Of a DNA stretch of 64,000 nucleotides, positions 1-10,972 are shown in pieces. The notes beneath the pieces were generated by a model that did not search any database, had not been told where the DNA came from, and saw only the letters and a list, made by a program, of their open reading frames with translations. Source of the stretch: Ailanthus altissimus (lineage: Eukaryota > Streptophyta > Magnoliopsida > Sapindales > Simaroubaceae); contig OX327703.1 in assembly GCA_946807835.1 (NCBI GenBank), forward strand, positions 1,681,501 through 1,745,500. The letters are read 5' to 3'. The position numbers were made by a program, and so were the translations under genes. How positions within the stretch are numbered: the first letter of the stretch is position 1; each line of letters begins with the position of its first letter.

Positions 1-1286
1 AAGCTTCCTCTGCTATAAGTGTGTCTATCATATATGAATGATAGCACTCGTCTTCTTCTTGTGGTTGTTTGCTAATATTAAAAATGTTCACCTCAACAGT
101 CATATTCCCAAAAGATAATTTCAGTAGACCATTTCTACAATTAATAAAAGCATTAGTAGTGGCTAAAAAAGGTCTCCCCAAAATAAGAGAAATTTTTGAC
201 TCTATGTTAACAATAGAATGAGTATCTAAAACAAGAAAATTAACAGGGTAGTAAAATTTATCAATTTGTAACAAAACATCTTCTACTATTCTCCGTGATT
301 TCTTGATTGATTGGTCAGCTAATTGTAGAACTATAGATGTAGGTTTAATCTCACCAAGTCCCAATTGCAAGTAAATAGAATAGGGTATTAAATTTACACT
401 TGCTCCTAAGTCCAACAAAGCTTGACCAAACTCATGTGTCCCAATTTGACAAGAGATTGTGGGACATCCTGGGTCTTTATACTTGGGGTGGTGTCTTTTG
501 TTCAATCACTGTACTTACCTGTTCTGCCAAAAATGCAGTTTTCTTGACATGGTGTTTTCTTTTGATAGTGCATAGATCTTTGATCACTTTGGCATAAGTT
601 GGAACCTGCTTAATCAAGTACAACAAGGGAAGATTAATCTTAACTTGTTTCAAATGTTCTAAAATCTCACCTTGAATTTCTAAATATTTTTCAACCGGTC
701 GAAGAACTTAAGGAAAAGGCACTAGAATTGAAAATTTATTTTCGAGCTCTTTTTCCATTGTGGAATCTTTTTCAATGGGGGCATCTTTACTACTCGTAGA
801 TGTGTTAGTTTCAGAAGTAGGCTCACTTACAATCTTACCACTTCGAGTAGTAATGGCATTAACGTTTTTGAGATTTTGAGCATCAGAAGTAGAAGCTTGT
901 GCCATGAATTATCCTTTTGGATTGGATTGAGATTGAGATGGAAACTTACCCCGCTCTTGTACAGTTAAAGCATTGGTCAGCTTTGTGATTTGACTCTTGA
1001 TTTCTTTGTTTTCATCTCTCACCTGCGCAAGAACTGTTTCAAATTTTTGGTTAGTCTTGCTTTGTGCCTGCATAAATGCTTGTAATGTATCCTCTAAAGG
1101 ACTCCTAGTTGGTTGTGCATTATATTGAGGTGAAACATAAGACTTAGGTGCTTGTTGTTCTTGTTTTCAATGGCTGTTGGCTTGTTGGTCACATTTCCAA
1201 CTAAAATTTAGGTGGTTTCTCCAGCTAGGATTATATGTTTCAGAGTAGGGTGAATAAGGCTTCTTGTACATCCATAGGGCATTACA
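1..1286 (-). pseudogene. Gag C-terminus and aspartic protease of the gypsy element, broken
   Basis: After the intact gag frame, minus-strand translation gives a linker region (an open piece at 708-905) and then a retropepsin-like domain. The catalytic motif reads QALLDLGASVN at about 390-423 (DLGAS replaces the usual DTG/DSG), followed by LQLGLGEI and, near 130-190, the flap-side motif ILGRPFLAT. The pieces lie in different frames: there is a stop after the 708-905 piece and a frame change near 440-480, so no continuous polyprotein remains. The reading frame runs off the left edge toward where RT would be. The protease would cleave the Gag-Pol precursor inside virus-like particles. Confidence 0.8.
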
Positions 1287-2186
1287 TTATTCCTCATATA
1301 TCCCTCTCATCTCACTATAGGTGGGGCAATCCTGAGCTAAGTGTTTCGCTCCGCCACAGATAAAACAGACATCGTATGACTCAACCCTAGCAACCCTATA
1401 AGTGATCCTTATATCTTTAGTTTTCAAGGCCTCTAACTCCCTAGTTAAGACCTCTAATTGGGCTTTGAGGTTATCCTCTTCCCTAAGATGGAAAACTCCA
1501 CTGGGTCGTGACCTATTTGTGCTTTTAGTAATGTTTGGTCCAGTGTATGTATGGGCTTTTTCGGATAAGTCATTAAAGAATTCTATGGCTTCCTCAGGAT
1601 CTTTGTGAAGGAATTCTCCATTACACATCATCTTAACAAATTGACGCTCTCTAATTGTGAGTCCCTCATAAAAATAACTAACCAAGCGCCAATTTTCATA
1701 CCCATGGTGAGGGCACAGATTTAGCAATTCTTTAAACCTTTTCCATGCTTGATATAAGGTTTCATTGTCTTTTTGGGAGAAGGAAGAAATTTGTCTTTTC
1801 AGGCCATTAGTTTTGTATTGTGGAAAGTATTTATTGAAAAATGCTTGGATCGTTTCTGCCCAAGTTTCTATAGACCTCGGCCTTAAAGAGTATAACCAAC
1901 TCTTTGCTTTATCTTTCAAAGAAAAAGGGAAAAATTTAAGCCTAACAATGTCTATGGCTTCAGGTTGGCTATAGAAGGTGGCAATTACTTCTTCAAATTC
2001 TCTAACATGTACATAAGAATTTTCACTATCTAGACCATGAAAAGTGGGCAGAAGTTGTATCATTCTAGGTTTAAAATCTGAATGTGTTGTGTTAGGTGGA
2101 AATATAATGCATAATGGTGTGGCTGTGTGAGTAGGATGCAAGTAATCTTTTAGAGTCCTAACGGGGTTTTCTTCGTGTTGGCTCAT
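1287..2186 (-). CDS. gag: Retrotransposon Gag polyprotein, 299 aa, with CCHC zinc knuckle
   Basis: This is a structural protein of a Ty3/gypsy element that would package element RNA. The first about 50 residues are variable. Residues about 60-225 form the retrotransposon Gag core, seen in stretches such as PFSLKDKAKSWL, FFNKYFPQYKT, LLNLCPHHGYENWRLVSYFY and MMCNGEF. A single zinc knuckle of form CX2CX4HX4C (CFICGGAKHLAQDC) lies near residues 275-288. The Met at 2186 follows the leader and fits the usual start of this Gag class. The frame is open throughout, which is unusual among the decayed elements here, but it ends in a stop before the protease frame. It is a TE gene, not a host gene. Confidence 0.88.
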   Translation of the reverse strand: MSQHEENPVRTLKDYLHPTHTATPLCIIFPPNTTHSDFKPRMIQLLPTFHGLDSENSYVHVREFEEVIATFYSQPEAIDIVRLKFFPFSLKDKAKSWLYSLRPRSIETWAETIQAFFNKYFPQYKTNGLKRQISSFSQKDNETLYQAWKRFKELLNLCPHHGYENWRLVSYFYEGLTIRERQFVKMMCNGEFLHKDPEEAIEFFNDLSEKAHTYTGPNITKSTNRSRPSGVFHLREEDNLKAQLEVLTRELEALKTKDIRITYRVARVESYDVCFICGGAKHLAQDCPTYSEMRGIYEE

Positions 2187-3130
2187 TGTGTTAGAATTAC
2201 AAGATGAACTAGATAATTCTATTCCTTTAAAAATTCTGGGGATGGTTCTAGTTCTAATTCTCTCACAAATCTTCCTCGTTTGTCTCTAAGTCGATGAATA
2301 TATCCTAACACAATTTTTTTTTAAAAAAAGGAAATGCTTAAGAAAAATTAAGAAGTGGAATAAAACACAACAAGAAATAGAAATGAGTTAGGTGGTAAGA
2401 CCAACTATGAAATATAAATACAATAAATGAATAAAAGATAATAAACTGTAAAGTACGATAAAAAAATACAATAAATAAAAGAAATAAAAAAGTACAATAA
2501 GTAAATAAAAGAAAAGAAAGTGCAATAAATAAAAAAAATAAAATACAAAGTACAACAAATAAATCAAAGAAATTTAAATAAAAATAAAGCATAATAAAAA
2601 AAAGTACAATAAGTAAATAAATAAAAAGTTACGCGGTAGAACCGGCCATTAAAATAAAAAGCAAATACAACACATTAACTAAAGAAAATAAAGTATAATA
2701 ATTAAATAAAAAAAAAAAAAGATAAAGTACAATAAAAAAGTGCAATAAATAAATAAAGTACAATAAAAAAAATAAAGTGCAATAAATAAATAAAGTGTAA
2801 TAAATAAATACAAATAAATTAAGTTAGGCGGTAGAACCGGCCATAAAAAAAAGTGCAATAAAAAAAAATAAAGTGCCATAATAAATAAAAGAAAATAAAG
2901 TGTGATAAATAAATAAAAGAAAATGAACTAAGTTAGGCGGTAAAACCAGTCATTAAGATAATATAAAATATAACAAATTAACTAAAAAAAATAAAATCAA
3001 TTAGGTGGTAGAACCAACCATGAATATTAAAATGAATTACAAGAAAATAAAACTAATATTTTACAAAGAAAAGAAAATGTACAAAGTTACCACTTTAGTA
3101 TTTATAATCGCAACCGACTTTCGCTTAGTG
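2187..3130 (-). repeat. Repeat-rich leader of the gypsy element
   Basis: Between primer site and gag lies about 940 bp made of short A-rich motifs (AATAAA/AAATAAAGT) and a recurring 20-23 bp motif close to TTAGGCGGTAGAACCGGCCA. I count five copies on the plus strand: 2388-2410, 2629-2650, 2823-2843, 2932-2955 and 3001-3023. Spacing is irregular (about 70 to 240 bp) because the A-rich spacers vary. Apparent long frames here (for example 2338-2592 and 2679-2879) are low-complexity artefacts. The position is that of a 5' untranslated leader, where packaging signals usually lie. Confidence 0.75.
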
Positions 3131-3152
3131 TGCCTCCCCGACAACGACGCCA
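3131..3152 (-). other. Primer-binding site, tRNA-Asp type
   Basis: The minus strand reads TGGCGTCGTTGTCGGGGAGG, nearly identical to the tRNA-Asp-complementary site TGGCGCCGTTGCCGGGGA common in Athila/Tat elements. It marks the inner edge of the 5' LTR. Confidence 0.8.
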
Positions 3153-3533
3153 AATTTTATTTACGCTCAACATATAACGTCGCTATCGCAATATAGATTG
3201 AGGTGTCGATCTCACGAGGAAGCTCTTGGCAAAATAGGTTGGTGAAGTAAAATATTAAAGAGATAGTAAAGGATAAAATTAATTGATGAGATAGAATTGT
3301 CTAAGAATTGAGGAAAATATCTTATGATGAATTAAGCAAGGCTTTGAGAATCACAATTATACTTTATAAATCTACTCTACACTTTGATTGAATGCTTATA
3401 ACTCAATTGAAAGTTTCACATCCCAAACAATCAATCGGAAGATATGTAAAATATAGTACATTTGATAACACATATATTTGATGTAATTAAACTCTTTACA
3501 AGCATTAACACACATCATGTTCATTTATATAAG

Positions 3534-3670
3534 TTATCTAAGATCGACAATATATCATTTTGACAATATTGCAGTAAAAGATCAATTTGAATATCAAACA
3601 TTTATTGCCCTTACATGTTATCCAAGATCGACAATATATCAATTTGACAATACTGCAGTAAAAGATTAAC
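3534..3670. repeat. Direct repeat pair inside the LTR
   Basis: Two near-identical segments share ATCGACAATATATCA, TTTGACAATA and TGCAGTAAAAGAT. Their start points are near 3536 and 3620, a period of about 84 bp. Confidence 0.7.
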
Positions 3671-3981
3671 ATATAAAACAATGTAACCAGTAACAATTAT
3701 AATTCAACAAGAATCATATAAGAAAAGCATGACTGAACATATATAAGACATGAGAAATATATCCTCTAGATTATAGAAAATAAAATAGATAAGAGTTTAA
3801 TCAAAACCAAACTTACAAACATTTGTAGTTCTTGACAACGAATCAAAGCATAGAAGTACATTTATTACACATAAAAGTTCATCCCTTAGCCTTACCAAGA
3901 ACTCTAGCCTAAATTACAATACATGTTAATGAGAAGAAAAGAAGAGAGAATTATCTCATCTTGAAAACGTCCTAAGAGTCT

Positions 3982-3994
3982 CCTTATATAGGCA
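3982..3994 (-). promoter_or_regulatory. TATA box of the LTR promoter
   Basis: The minus strand reads GCCTATATAAGGAG inside the LTR, with a short GC-balanced context around it. A start site about 30 bp downstream (near 3950) would leave U3 at about 3950-4990. Confidence 0.55.
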
Positions 3995-4990
3995 ATAAAT
4001 GAAAATATGTTTTCGATAATATAAATGACAGATGTAGCCTCTGTGGCTGATATAACAGTTGTAGAATTTTGTCTTTTCTTTCCATAGGCACCGAGTTCAT
4101 GTGAATTGGATGAGTATCCAATGAGATATGAGCAACAATCCAAAGATACATCATATTTCAACCAACAACCATTTTACCCACTTTCAATGAAATTTGGTCC
4201 ATGATAACGGTTGATTTGGACTTTACCATCAACATAAGAGTTGTTAATAATTAAGTCAGTATTTCACAACTTCAATAATTATACCAATTGAGTACGTATT
4301 TTGTGAGATACGGTCTAAATACATGAGTTGGGTTAAGCTAGGCAAAGTTGTAGCCCAATTCTATTGTATCTCAATTTTTGGCCCATAACATATTGGATTT
4401 GGCTTTTTTACTATTATTCAAGTTTGTGTAAGATTGAGTCTTGTTGCACCAGGTTCAAGAATTTCTTTATTTCAATTTCTACATTACGATTTATGTCCAG
4501 TTTACCTTAACCTGTCCAAATAACATTCATTAATCACAATTTAAGGAGAATACTTTATTTCAAGCTAAAATACAAGAAAATGCTAAAATTAGTGACATTA
4601 AATGGTGACTGAATCTCTTAACAAATATGCATTTTCATGTGTTCATCAAATGCCCTTAAAGAGTGCCCAGAATTCATTGCCACGGTATTCGAGTTCAATG
4701 TCACGGCGTGGAGCTTCTAAAATTGGTGCCCCAGCCCCGAATGTCCCGGCGCTTAAATCAAATACCCCAGCATTGCACTGTAGTACTATTTATATTTTGA
4801 GCATTTTAGTCCCTTCTCGGATTCTCATCTCAAATAGATCCATTTGCATCCGATTTCTGATATTTTTGCTACGATAGTGTTTAAACCTATAAAACAACAT
4901 TAATATACATCAATAGCCAAATTGTTGGGATAAATTGAACAAAAATCAAGTTTAGAAGGATAAAATACTTTATACAATTACGCCCTATCA

Positions 4991-6159
4991 GTTGCACCAG
5001 TGATATAGTGACATACAAGTTTCGCTGAAGCAGTATAATGAAGTCACACCAACACTGTAGCTAAAGCTAAATAGCATCACAGTGAAGTGATTTCAGGAAA
5101 CTTTCATTTTTTTTACTTGAATTTGACTTCTTTCATGGTGTTTTAAACCCCTACACGTATACACTATTATTCCAACTAGGTTTAGAGTTTCTAAGGACTT
5201 TATAAACACTATATATGATAGGAACCAACCTGAGCCCTCTTCAGAAATCAAGGCTGATCCTGCAAAAAAAAAAAAAAAACAAAGACTAACATACTCTTCA
5301 CTCATTGCATCTAATACAACGAGGCTATATGTCTTAACAAAAATATACACGTGTAAATAAATTACAAAATATAAGAAATCATGCAACTACACATGTTATG
5401 GGTCAACCTCAAAATGTGAATACTATATCATATCATACGAATTTCTACGACAACCTAAAAAAAAAAGAAAAATGGGCAAAAGTGTGCGCTTGTGGCTTAT
5501 TGAGTGGACATAATTTGAAAATATTATATAATTTATATTTACTATACATAATAGTTTTTTTAATAATAAATAATATATATAATGTACACGTATAAATCCG
5601 TAATATAAAAATAATTATAAAATATTGTACTAAGTGATCAATAAACTTGTATTAAAAATATTAATTGTCATAAAATCTGTAGTAAAGTTAAAAATCATAA
5701 TATAATACTGAGAATCTAAAAATCTAGAAGTGTATGCTGTCATAAAAATTGACTAATTAGAGACAAGCTGGTAAATCGCTAAAATAGAAGCCTAGTTGGT
5801 TCCTTTGACTATTCTAATTAAATAGTTAGAAAGGAACCAATTAAATACTTCCATTTTGAACTAATGGCTATTTAGAAATTTAGAATTAGTTGTGGAGCAA
5901 ATTGAACTTTTAGAAGAGCACTATATAAAGATGAAGTATCTAGAATTTGGCTAAGTAAAAAGCATAATGTGCTGGAGCACAAAGAGGGAAATTTCGACCA
6001 TGAGAGGGAGTTCTTGCTACAGTGAAATTCAATGTTTTTTCATGAGTTTTCATCATTGATCAAGTGAAGATAAAGCCAAATACAAGTTCCTAAGATTAAT
6101 TAAAGCTTTTATTAATAAAAATCTAAGGAAAAGTAGTAAGAAAAGCATTATTTAGTAAT
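4991..6159. other. AT-rich intergenic DNA, no gene seen
   Basis: No domain-bearing frame was recognised. Short open frames at 5093-5386 and 5398-5595 have low-complexity translations and no start context or family resemblance. Confidence 0.6.
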
Positions 6160-8253
6160 TGTGATGTCTAAAATTTTTTAAGATTTCTCAATTAATATTT
6201 TTGGTGAGAATTATTGATTTAGGTTGAGTTGAATTCAAGTGTGGAGTTTAAGCAACTCATCAAAATAAAGGAATTAGTAGGGTAAGAAGTAGGGTTTGGT
6301 GTGATTTTATAGTAATAACTTCAAATGGATGTTATTATGGTATTAGAATTAAATTGTCTTGATTTAGATGTCATTGGAAAAAGAAATTGAGAAAAGAAAT
6401 GTGTTGGGTGGAGAATGGTACATTTGGTCACTTAAGGAATTTTAGGGTTTGAGTTGTGCTTTGATTAAATTGTTATGTATAAATGATTCCTAGTACCAAT
6501 TGGATGTATCTGGTTGATGAAAAAAATAAAACATTGAGAAAAATGAACATAATTGTTCATTTAGGTAAAGTGAAAGACAATTATGTCCAACCAAATTTAT
6601 AGGCTATTAAGCAATTTTTATAGCGTTGGATGGTGAATTAAACAAGATTGAATGACTTCATAAATGAAAAACGAAAAATGAAGTCCATCTGAACTTTGTA
6701 GGCTAATTAGGGCGCTTACTAATTTAAGTGTAATTTCGAGCATTTATAAAGGTTTTAAATGTCATTTATGGCGTGTAGGTGAAGCAAACTGAGAGTGGTA
6801 AAGGAAGTAAGAGTTCCGGAGAAGAATTGAGTTCGTAGTGGTTGGTGAGTGAAAATTCGTTATGGTTTATCTTTTGTTTAATATATTTTCGCATATTAAA
6901 ATTGTATGTTTTATTTGCTTTCAATGCATAAGCATGATTTACGATTTTGGCATACAGTTATAAATATGCATGTATATGTTCGGTTTAAGAAATAATTTTA
7001 AAATTACTAAATTAGTTTCAAAGGCCATTGGTACCTTCAGATTTCAGTGTGGTGATGGTTTAAGATTCGACTGATATATCCCGTACGCATGGGCAAGTAT
7101 TGGGGGTGAGTCACTAACTCTGGGAAGTTGGGTTGTCGAGTCATGTGAGTCGCTATATGTGTACAGGGTATTGTCTCGCTATATATAAGCGATGTAAAAT
7201 TCCGTTGCATAGCCAGTGAGATGTCTTGAGCTATTAAAGTGTGTGTTGCTAGTTTAGACACCCCGTGACCTACTCACATTGTACGGTGCTAGTTTAGTCG
7301 CTACGTGAGTATAGAGCTTTAGAGTTACCATTGGTGTAGTTTAGAAAGAAAATAGCCGAACGAGGGTTTTAATAGTTTTTGAGCTACTGAATGCATATTA
7401 CGTAATTATGTGTACATGTTAGTTATTATGTTTTATAGTTTTTGGATATTGTTTACAAAAGATATAAATAAAACCCACTAGGCAATACTTATCAACATAT
7501 GACGTTAGATATTATTTTACAGTTTTACAATAGTTTTTGAAGCATGTTTTATGTATTTTTCAGAATTTACTATTTACGCAAAATTTTATTTTATCTTATT
7601 TTTACTAGAAATCTTAAATGCACTCACTGAGCTCCTTTAACTCACCCGTTTGATGTTTATATTTTTTAAACCCCTCCAGGTGCAGGTCTCGGTGCGCAAG
7701 TTGCTGATTCTCCTATAACGGATTAGTAGGCCAAGTCTGACGATTATTTTGTAAATGTAAATGTGCTTAGTAGCACTTTTTGAATTTTTCATAGTAGTTA
7801 TAGACTTGTACATATTTTAAATATATATATTTTTAAAAAAAAAATGAAGAAGAGATCTCGGTATTATGTGATGGTTTCACTTTTATTAGTATGTTAATTT
7901 TGTGATTAAAATAAAATTATTGAGTTGAGTTTGCATTGGTTTTGAAAAAGACCGAAGGTTCTATTTTGAAGTTGAGAAGTTATTTGAAATAAAAGTGTGA
8001 TTTTCTTACAGGTTTTGTATTTGAATTCTTAGAAAAACCGATGAAACTCTGTCCAATTTTGTTTTTAAAAAAAACTTTGGTAAAAATATCTTCACTAATA
8101 TTCTAGGATTTAGTAGTAATAGTAAGAATTAAGAAGGGTTCGCCTCACGGAATTTCTCAGTTTTGATAGTTAGATTCTAAAGAACTTCTATTGAGGTTTT
8201 CTGGTAGGGCTCACCAGGATCTATAGTAGAGGATCTCGGGGTGGGTCCTATCA
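6160..8253 (+). repeat. 5' LTR of the decayed gypsy element (about 2.1 kb)
   Basis: The end (TATCA at 8249-8253) is fixed by the primer site. The start at TGTGATGTCTAAA (6160) is inferred from typical LTR starts. At 7070-7310 there is a patterned stretch with repeated TGCTAGTTTAG and GTGAGTCGCTA/GTCGCTACGTGAG motifs. Confidence 0.5.
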
Positions 8254-8256
8254 GAT

Positions 8257-8268
8257 TGGTATCAGCGC
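8257..8268 (+). other. Primer-binding site, initiator tRNA-Met type
   Basis: TGGTATCAGCGC differs by one base from the tRNA-Met-complementary TGGTATCAGAGC. It lies 3 bp after the LTR end. Confidence 0.75.
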
Positions 8269-8401
8269 CTGATTTTTGAAGTTTTAGTTAAAAAGTTTAT
8301 TTTTAAAATGAGATCCTTAAAATTGCATGCATTTTTCTAAGTTTATTAAATTGAATTTCATGCATTTGATAATCATTTGCATTATTAAATTCACAGAAAA
8401 T

Positions 8402-9610
8402 ATGCATCATCGTGAGGACCCACGTACTAAGAGAGCAGCTGAGGAAGCTCTTGCGTCTGAAGAGTAGCAAGTGAATAAGTCAGTAAATGTTATGACGCCT
8501 CAGACCCCTCTTGAGTTATCTCAGCCTCCCAAGCCAGAGGGTGGAAACATAAATGTAGATCAGATGGCGCAAATATTAATGGCAGCAATTCAGCAGCCAA
8601 AAGAGGTATGATTATCTATTGAGCGTGCCAAGAAATTGGGTGCTAAGTCGTATAATGGTACAACAGATCTTGAGAGAGACCTATCTTAGTTAGAGAATAA
8701 TGAAGAGATTTTTTAGGTCATGAGGTGTTCTGAAGAACAGATGGTTGAATACTCCATATTTCTAATGAAGGAAATGGCGAAAAACTAGTGGAAGGCCTTG
8801 CAGATGAAGAATCCCGATGGGTTGCCTTGGGCGCTTTTCAAAAGAAAATTTCTGGATAAGTTATACCTCAAAAGTTATAAAGACGCGAAGATAAAAGAGT
8901 TCTTTAAGCTAGAACAGGGTTCTCTCTCCGTGGCAGAGTATGAAAAGAAATTTTAGAGCCCATCCATGTTATTCCCTTCATACCGGATGATAAATAAGAA
9001 AAGGCTAATCGGTTTGCTATAAGCCTTAATCCTTAGATTAGGGCTTACGTGGTATCAGCAACTCATACTTAGTACGAAACGTTGGTGGAAACTGCAACTC
9101 GAGTTGAAAGAAGCATAGCAGCTATTCCTAAATCGAAATAGCAGAGCCATAAAATGGGTTGGTTAGATGGTTCTCGAGGAGGACTTAGTAAATTTGTAAG
9201 AACAGAGGAGAGATCTACATGGTCCAGCAGTAAAAAATTAAGCCAATAAGCTCAATCAAGCAAGCTTCTGTCAGATAACTATCAGCCGAATCTTGAAGCC
9301 CTAAAGAAAGTTGGAAGGATTTTTCAGTGTGTAACAAATATGGCAAGACCATCCAGAGGATTGAAGAAAGAGGACTACAAGTTGCTATAAGTGTGGTCAG
9401 AAGGGCCACTATATGAGAGATTGTCCGAATGTTAGAGTTTGTAGTAAGCCATAAAATAGACCATTAGCTCCGGGAAAAATAAGTGGTGGTTAAGTACAAG
9501 GTCGAGGTGGTTCCCAATTCAGAGGGCCTAGTGGTTTAGGCTAGCCTAGTAGGGGAGCTGGTTGAGGTAGATCATCTGGAGGGCAGCAAAGTAGACCCTA
9601 TACCCAGGCT
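8402..9610 (+). pseudogene. gag: Gag of the decayed gypsy element
   Basis: Translation from the ATG at 8402 shows a chromovirus Gag with recognisable pieces: EEALASEE, the core around VMRCSEEQMVEYSIF, FKRKFLDKLY and FFKLEQGSLSVAEYE, and a zinc knuckle CYKCGQKGHYMRDC (CX2CX4HX4C) at about 9376-9420. The reading frame is broken by more than ten stops and several frameshifts. Many stops are TAG at positions where relatives have CAG (Gln) or TGG (Trp), such as IF*VMRC and KN*WKA. The Gag would form virus-like particles; this copy cannot make a full protein. Confidence 0.8.
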
Positions 9611-10972
9611 AGGGTATTTGCAGTGATACAGCAAGAGGCAGATGTAGCCCCAGAAGTTGTGACATGTACGATGTCAGTTTTTGATCAAGATGCTTATGTA
9701 CTGATAAATCCTGGAGCTACCCACTCTTTTATTTCTAAGAGGTTTGCTGCAAATGCTAGTATAGTGCCACAATTATTATATTGTAGCGTGGCGGTGTCTC
9801 TTCTGAGTGGAGGCACTATTATAACAAAAAAGGTGTATAAGGGTAGTAAAATAAGTATAGAGGATCAAGAAGTTTTGGTGGATTTAATCCTATTAGCCAT
9901 TAGTGGATTTGATGTGATTTCAAGGATGGATTGGTTGTCCAAATATCGGGCCACAATGGATTGCTTTCAGAAAGAAGTCAAATTATGTAGCCTAAAGGGA
10001 ACTGAAGTCATTTTCTGTAGAGCACGAAAAATATTTTCCGCCAATATGGTGTCCATAATGAGGGCAAGGATGTTGCTCTAGAAGTCATGTCCAGGATATC
10101 TAGTCTATGCAATAGAAGTAAAGGATAGTGGAACGAAATTGGAGGATATTTCGGAGGTTAGAGAATTTTCAATATGTTCTCAAATGATCTTCCAGAGTTA
10201 TCTCCAGATAGAAAGTAGAGTTTCGAATAGAATTAGCCCTTAGAACGAAACCAATTTTGAAAACCCCCTGTAGAATGGCTCCTTTAGAATTGAAAGAATT
10301 GAAGATTCAGAAAGAAGAGTTGGTGAATAAGGGTTTCATCAGGCTGAGTACATCTCATTGGGGAGGCACCAGTCTTATTTGTAAAGAAGAAAGATGGAAG
10401 TATGAGATTGTGCATTAATTATAGAGAACTGAATAAAGTAATAATGTGTAATCAATATCCAATTTTTAGAATTGATGATATGTTTGATCAGCTGCAGGGG
10501 GCCAGAGTATTTTCCAAGATAGATCTGGGGTCAGGTTATCATCATTTGAAAATTTAGGAGGTGGATGTTTCCAAGATTGCCTTTAGGACTCGATGCGGGC
10601 ATTATGAATTCTTGGTCATGGATTTTAGGCTGACTAATGCCCGAGCCTTTTTATAGATCTTATGAACAGAATTTTTCAATGCTATTTAGATCAGTTTGTG
10701 ATAGTATTTATTGATGATATACTGGTCTATTCAAGTAGTGAGAAAGAGCACACACAACATTTAATGATCATTTTGTAAACTCTAAAAGAGCATCGGTTAT
10801 AAGCCAAACTTAGTAAATATCAGTTCTGGTTAGATAAAAGTATATTTTTGGGTCATGTAGTCTCTGCAGAAAAGGTAACCACAGATCCCTAGAAAATTAA
10901 AGCTATAGTGAATTAGAGACAACCCACGAATATGACAGAAGTTCATATTTTCTTAGGTTTGGCTGGATATCG
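9611..10972 (+). pseudogene. pol: Protease and N-terminal RT of the decayed gypsy element
   Basis: The open piece 9623-10081 (152 aa) is the retropepsin-like domain. Its active site reads INPGATHSFIS, so the catalytic Asp of the usual D-x-G is changed to Asn. Then follow MDWLSKY and the linker to RT. RT motifs in order: [19 protein letters not shown] (about 10380-10437), the [14 protein letters not shown] palm motif, GHYEFLVM, and the catalytic [11 protein letters not shown] (about 10705-10735), then FLGHVVSAEK and FLGLAGY at the break. Several stops and at least one frameshift interrupt it. The similarity ends sharply at 10972. Confidence 0.85.

Larger units (their letters stand above)
1..4990 (-). 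mobile_element. 5' part of a Ty3/gypsy retrotransposon (Athila/Tat-like), cut by the window edge
   Basis: Read on the minus strand the order is long LTR, primer-binding site, repeat-rich leader, gag with zinc knuckle, then aspartic protease. The RT, RNase H and integrase genes and the second LTR would lie left of base 1. A primer site complementary to tRNA-Asp and a DLGAS protease motif are typical of the non-chromodomain Athila/Tat side of Ty3/gypsy. That lineage assignment comes from family knowledge; the order of parts is seen directly. The coding region carries a frameshift and stops between gag and protease, so this copy is probably inactive. Confidence 0.85.
3153..4990 (-). repeat. 5' LTR of the gypsy element (about 1.84 kb)
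   Basis: The inner edge is set by the primer site. The outer edge is placed where the minus strand reads TGATAGGGCGTAATTG, giving the expected TG start. The inner edge does not show a clean CA (minus strand ends AAAATT), so the boundary is good to a few bases only. A GC-richer stretch lies at about 4680-4790 with repeated CCCCAGC/CCCGGCG motifs. The partner LTR is outside the window, so this cannot be confirmed by pairwise comparison here. Confidence 0.6.
6160..10972 (+). mobile_element. Decayed Ty3/gypsy chromovirus-like element: LTR, primer site, gag, protease, RT
   Basis: In order on the plus strand: LTR-like DNA ending TCCTATCA, an initiator-tRNA-Met primer site, Gag with zinc knuckle, aspartic protease, and RT up to the conserved LGLAGY motif. 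Similarity then stops abruptly at 10972. RNase H, integrase and the 3' LTR are missing, replaced by an unrelated LTR-like block. Many in-frame TAG stops sit where Gln or Trp is expected. The LTR shares a CACTCACTGAGC motif with the later chromovirus LTR at 43088, which supports a Tekay-like assignment. Confidence 0.8.

Noticed and set aside
2338..2879. Hydrophobic frames resembling membrane proteins
   Set aside because: They are antisense readings of AATAAA-type repeats in the gypsy leader.
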